A stretch of DNA of 6,905 nucleotides from Clostridia bacterium (GTDB taxonomy: Bacteria > Bacillota_E > SLMV01 > PUMD01), in assembly GCA_007128555.1 (NCBI GenBank), contig SKXF01000156.1, positions 1 to 6,905 of the forward strand, given 5' to 3'. Below are positions 6,086 to 6,905 of this stretch, in pieces; within the stretch, counting starts at the first letter, position 1, and every line of letters begins with the position of its first letter. The notes beneath the pieces are model-generated. The model saw only the letters and a program-made list of their open reading frames with translations, did no database searches and was not told the DNA's origin. The translations under genes were made by a program, and so were the position numbers.

Positions 6086-6092
6086 CCTACGT

Positions 6093-6905
6093 GTGCCCGT
6101 CTCCAGGGCCAGCAAATCATCTCAGACCAGCAATTTACTGCATAGAAATATGCACCGTCACTATCCCGTGATCACCCATGGGAAGGGTATCTACCTCTAC
6201 GACGAAGACGGAAGATCCTACATTGACGGCTGTTCTGGAGCCATGGTGGCAAACATCGGCCACGGTGTCGAAGAGGTTGCGGAGGCCATGTATGAACAGG
6301 CCAAGACCCTTTCCTTCACCCACAGCTCCCGCTTCACCTCCCGCCCGACGATTGAACTGGCGGAACGGGTCCGTACGCTGACACCTGGGGACCTCAACCA
6401 CGCCTTCTTCGTATCCGGAGGATCGGAGGCGACGGAATCGGCGATCAAGCTGGCGAGGACATTCTTCCTTGAAACCGAGGGAATGGACACCGCCCGGTGG
6501 AAGGTTATCTCCAGGCTGCACAGCTATCACGGCGGAACCCTGGGAGCGGTGGCCGTCACCGGGCACATACCGCGACGTCGCAAATACGAGCCCATGCTCG
6601 TGCCGTTTCCCCTCATCGCTCCGACCTACTGCTACCGCTGCACCCTGGGGCTCACGCACCCGGAATGCGACCTTGCATGCGCGGGAGAGCTCGAGAAGGC
6701 CATCGTGGAAAATGATCCAAAAACAATCGCGGCCTTCATCGCCGAACCCATCGTCGGCGCCGCCGCAGGAGCTGTTCCTCCTCCCGATGGCTATTTCGAG
6801 AGGATACGCCAGATCTGTGACCAGTACGGTGTGCTGTTTATCGCCGACGAGGTGATGACGGGATTCGGCCGCACGGGCGAGATCTTCGCCATGAACCATT
6901 GGGAT
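6093..6905 (+). CDS. Class III PLP-dependent aminotransferase, 3'-truncated
   Basis: This enzyme should move an amino group between an amine or amino acid and a keto acid, using pyridoxal phosphate, in the cytoplasm. 271 residues are visible and the frame runs off the window; the usual length is about 430-460. Motifs from the GTG start: GIYLYDEDGRSYIDG (32-46), phosphate-binding SGGSEATESAIKLAR (108-122), HSYHGGT (143-149) with the cofactor-stacking aromatic, AEP (217-219), and DEVMTGFGRTG (252-262), whose Asp252 contacts the pyridine nitrogen. The PLP-binding Lys would lie beyond the edge. A Cys-rich insert (Cys180, 183, 192, 196) sits in the large domain, as in a subgroup of class III enzymes. 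Start choice: GTG 6093 has a Shine-Dalgarno site, and SNLLHRNMHRHYPV before and around the internal ATG 6150 resembles family N-termini. GTG 6030 is possible. It is downstream of BKACE after a long structured leader. The amino substrate cannot be determined. Confidence 0.88.
   Translation, partial: MPVSRASKSSQTSNLLHRNMHRHYPVITHGKGIYLYDEDGRSYIDGCSGAMVANIGHGVEEVAEAMYEQAKTLSFTHSSRFTSRPTIELAERVRTLTPGDLNHAFFVSGGSEATESAIKLARTFFLETEGMDTARWKVISRLHSYHGGTLGAVAVTGHIPRRRKYEPMLVPFPLIAPTYCYRCTLGLTHPECDLACAGELEKAIVENDPKTIAAFIAEPIVGAAAGAVPPPDGYFERIRQICDQYGVLFIADEVMTGFGRTGEIFAMNHWD

Larger units (their letters stand above)
5756..6092. other. Structured non-coding leader between the BKACE and aminotransferase genes
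   Basis: About 337 nt without a supported gene but with many dyads: a GC hairpin at 5769-5786, ATGCG/CGCAT at 5803-5816, GTGTT/AACAC at 5827-5839, a compound dyad GGGGTATCCC/GGGATGACCCC at 5865-5885, a perfect 18-bp palindrome at 5903-5920, and GAAAAC/GTTTTC at 5984-6008. Three purine-rich ribosome-site-like stretches follow (6009-6017, 6053-6058, 6078-6085). I do not recognise a known riboswitch or tRNA. A long regulated 5' leader of the aminotransferase mRNA is one possibility. Confidence 0.5.

Noticed and set aside
5384..6115. Minus-strand open frame of 243 codons spanning the BKACE 3' end and the leader
   Set aside because: Half of it is the shadow of BKACE and the rest runs through the hairpins; low-complexity composition and no motif.
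6135..6899. Minus-strand open frame of 254 codons opposite the aminotransferase
   Set aside because: The + strand encodes clear class III aminotransferase motifs throughout; the antisense product shows no family features.
1..6905. CRISPR array, insertion sequence, tRNA or rRNA gene
   Set aside because: No regularly spaced repeats, transposase-like frame, terminal inverted repeats or tRNA/rRNA-like sequence was found.

Overview
The window reads as a GC-rich chromosomal stretch from an anaerobic bacterium. The case for anaerobiosis is a CooS-family (carbon monoxide dehydrogenase-like) Fe-S protein and a beta-keto-acid cleavage enzyme of the type known from amino-acid fermenters. Third codon positions favour G/C, several genes start with TTG or GTG, and Shine-Dalgarno sites are strong. 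Protein style recalls Clostridia or other syntrophic/acetogenic anaerobes, but the phylum cannot be fixed from this sequence. All convincing genes lie on the + strand.

Region 1 (1-2568) is the 3' part of an ABC importer operon in the order substrate-binding protein (5'-truncated by the window edge), ATPase, permease. It is of the nitrate/sulfonate/taurine (NrtABC/SsuABC/TauABC) type. ATPase and permease overlap by 4 nt, and both start at TTG six bases after GGGGTGA. A perfect 13-bp hairpin at 2528-2568 closes the operon.

Region 2 (about 2630-4604) is a monocistronic-looking CooS homologue. It has the CooS scaffold, an intact B-cluster motif and most C-cluster ligands. However, the Cys that binds the unique iron of the Ni-Fe C-cluster (Cys295 in Carboxydothermus CODH-II) is replaced by Glu, most of the His proton relay is gone, and the D-cluster motif is the short CX2C form. 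This points away from a true CO dehydrogenase and towards the deviant CooS proteins, such as CooS-V of C. hydrogenoformans, which carry an Fe/S/O hybrid cluster and do not turn over CO. No CooC, CooF, Acs or Cdh gene is visible. A hairpin follows the gene.

Region 3 (4605-4939) is non-coding and leads into a DUF849/BKACE gene (4940-5755) with a strong Shine-Dalgarno site. Region 4 (5756-6092) is a hairpin-rich leader with a perfect 18-bp palindrome at 5903-5920. Region 5 (6093 to the end) is a class III PLP aminotransferase truncated at the window edge before its catalytic Lys.

A plausible but unproven reading is that the transporter imports a small organic compound, the aminotransferase converts an amino compound to a keto acid, and BKACE cleaves a beta-keto acid with acetyl-CoA. 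The CooS-like protein would be a redox enzyme of unknown substrate nearby. The terminator-like hairpins between blocks mean that co-regulation is not shown by the sequence.
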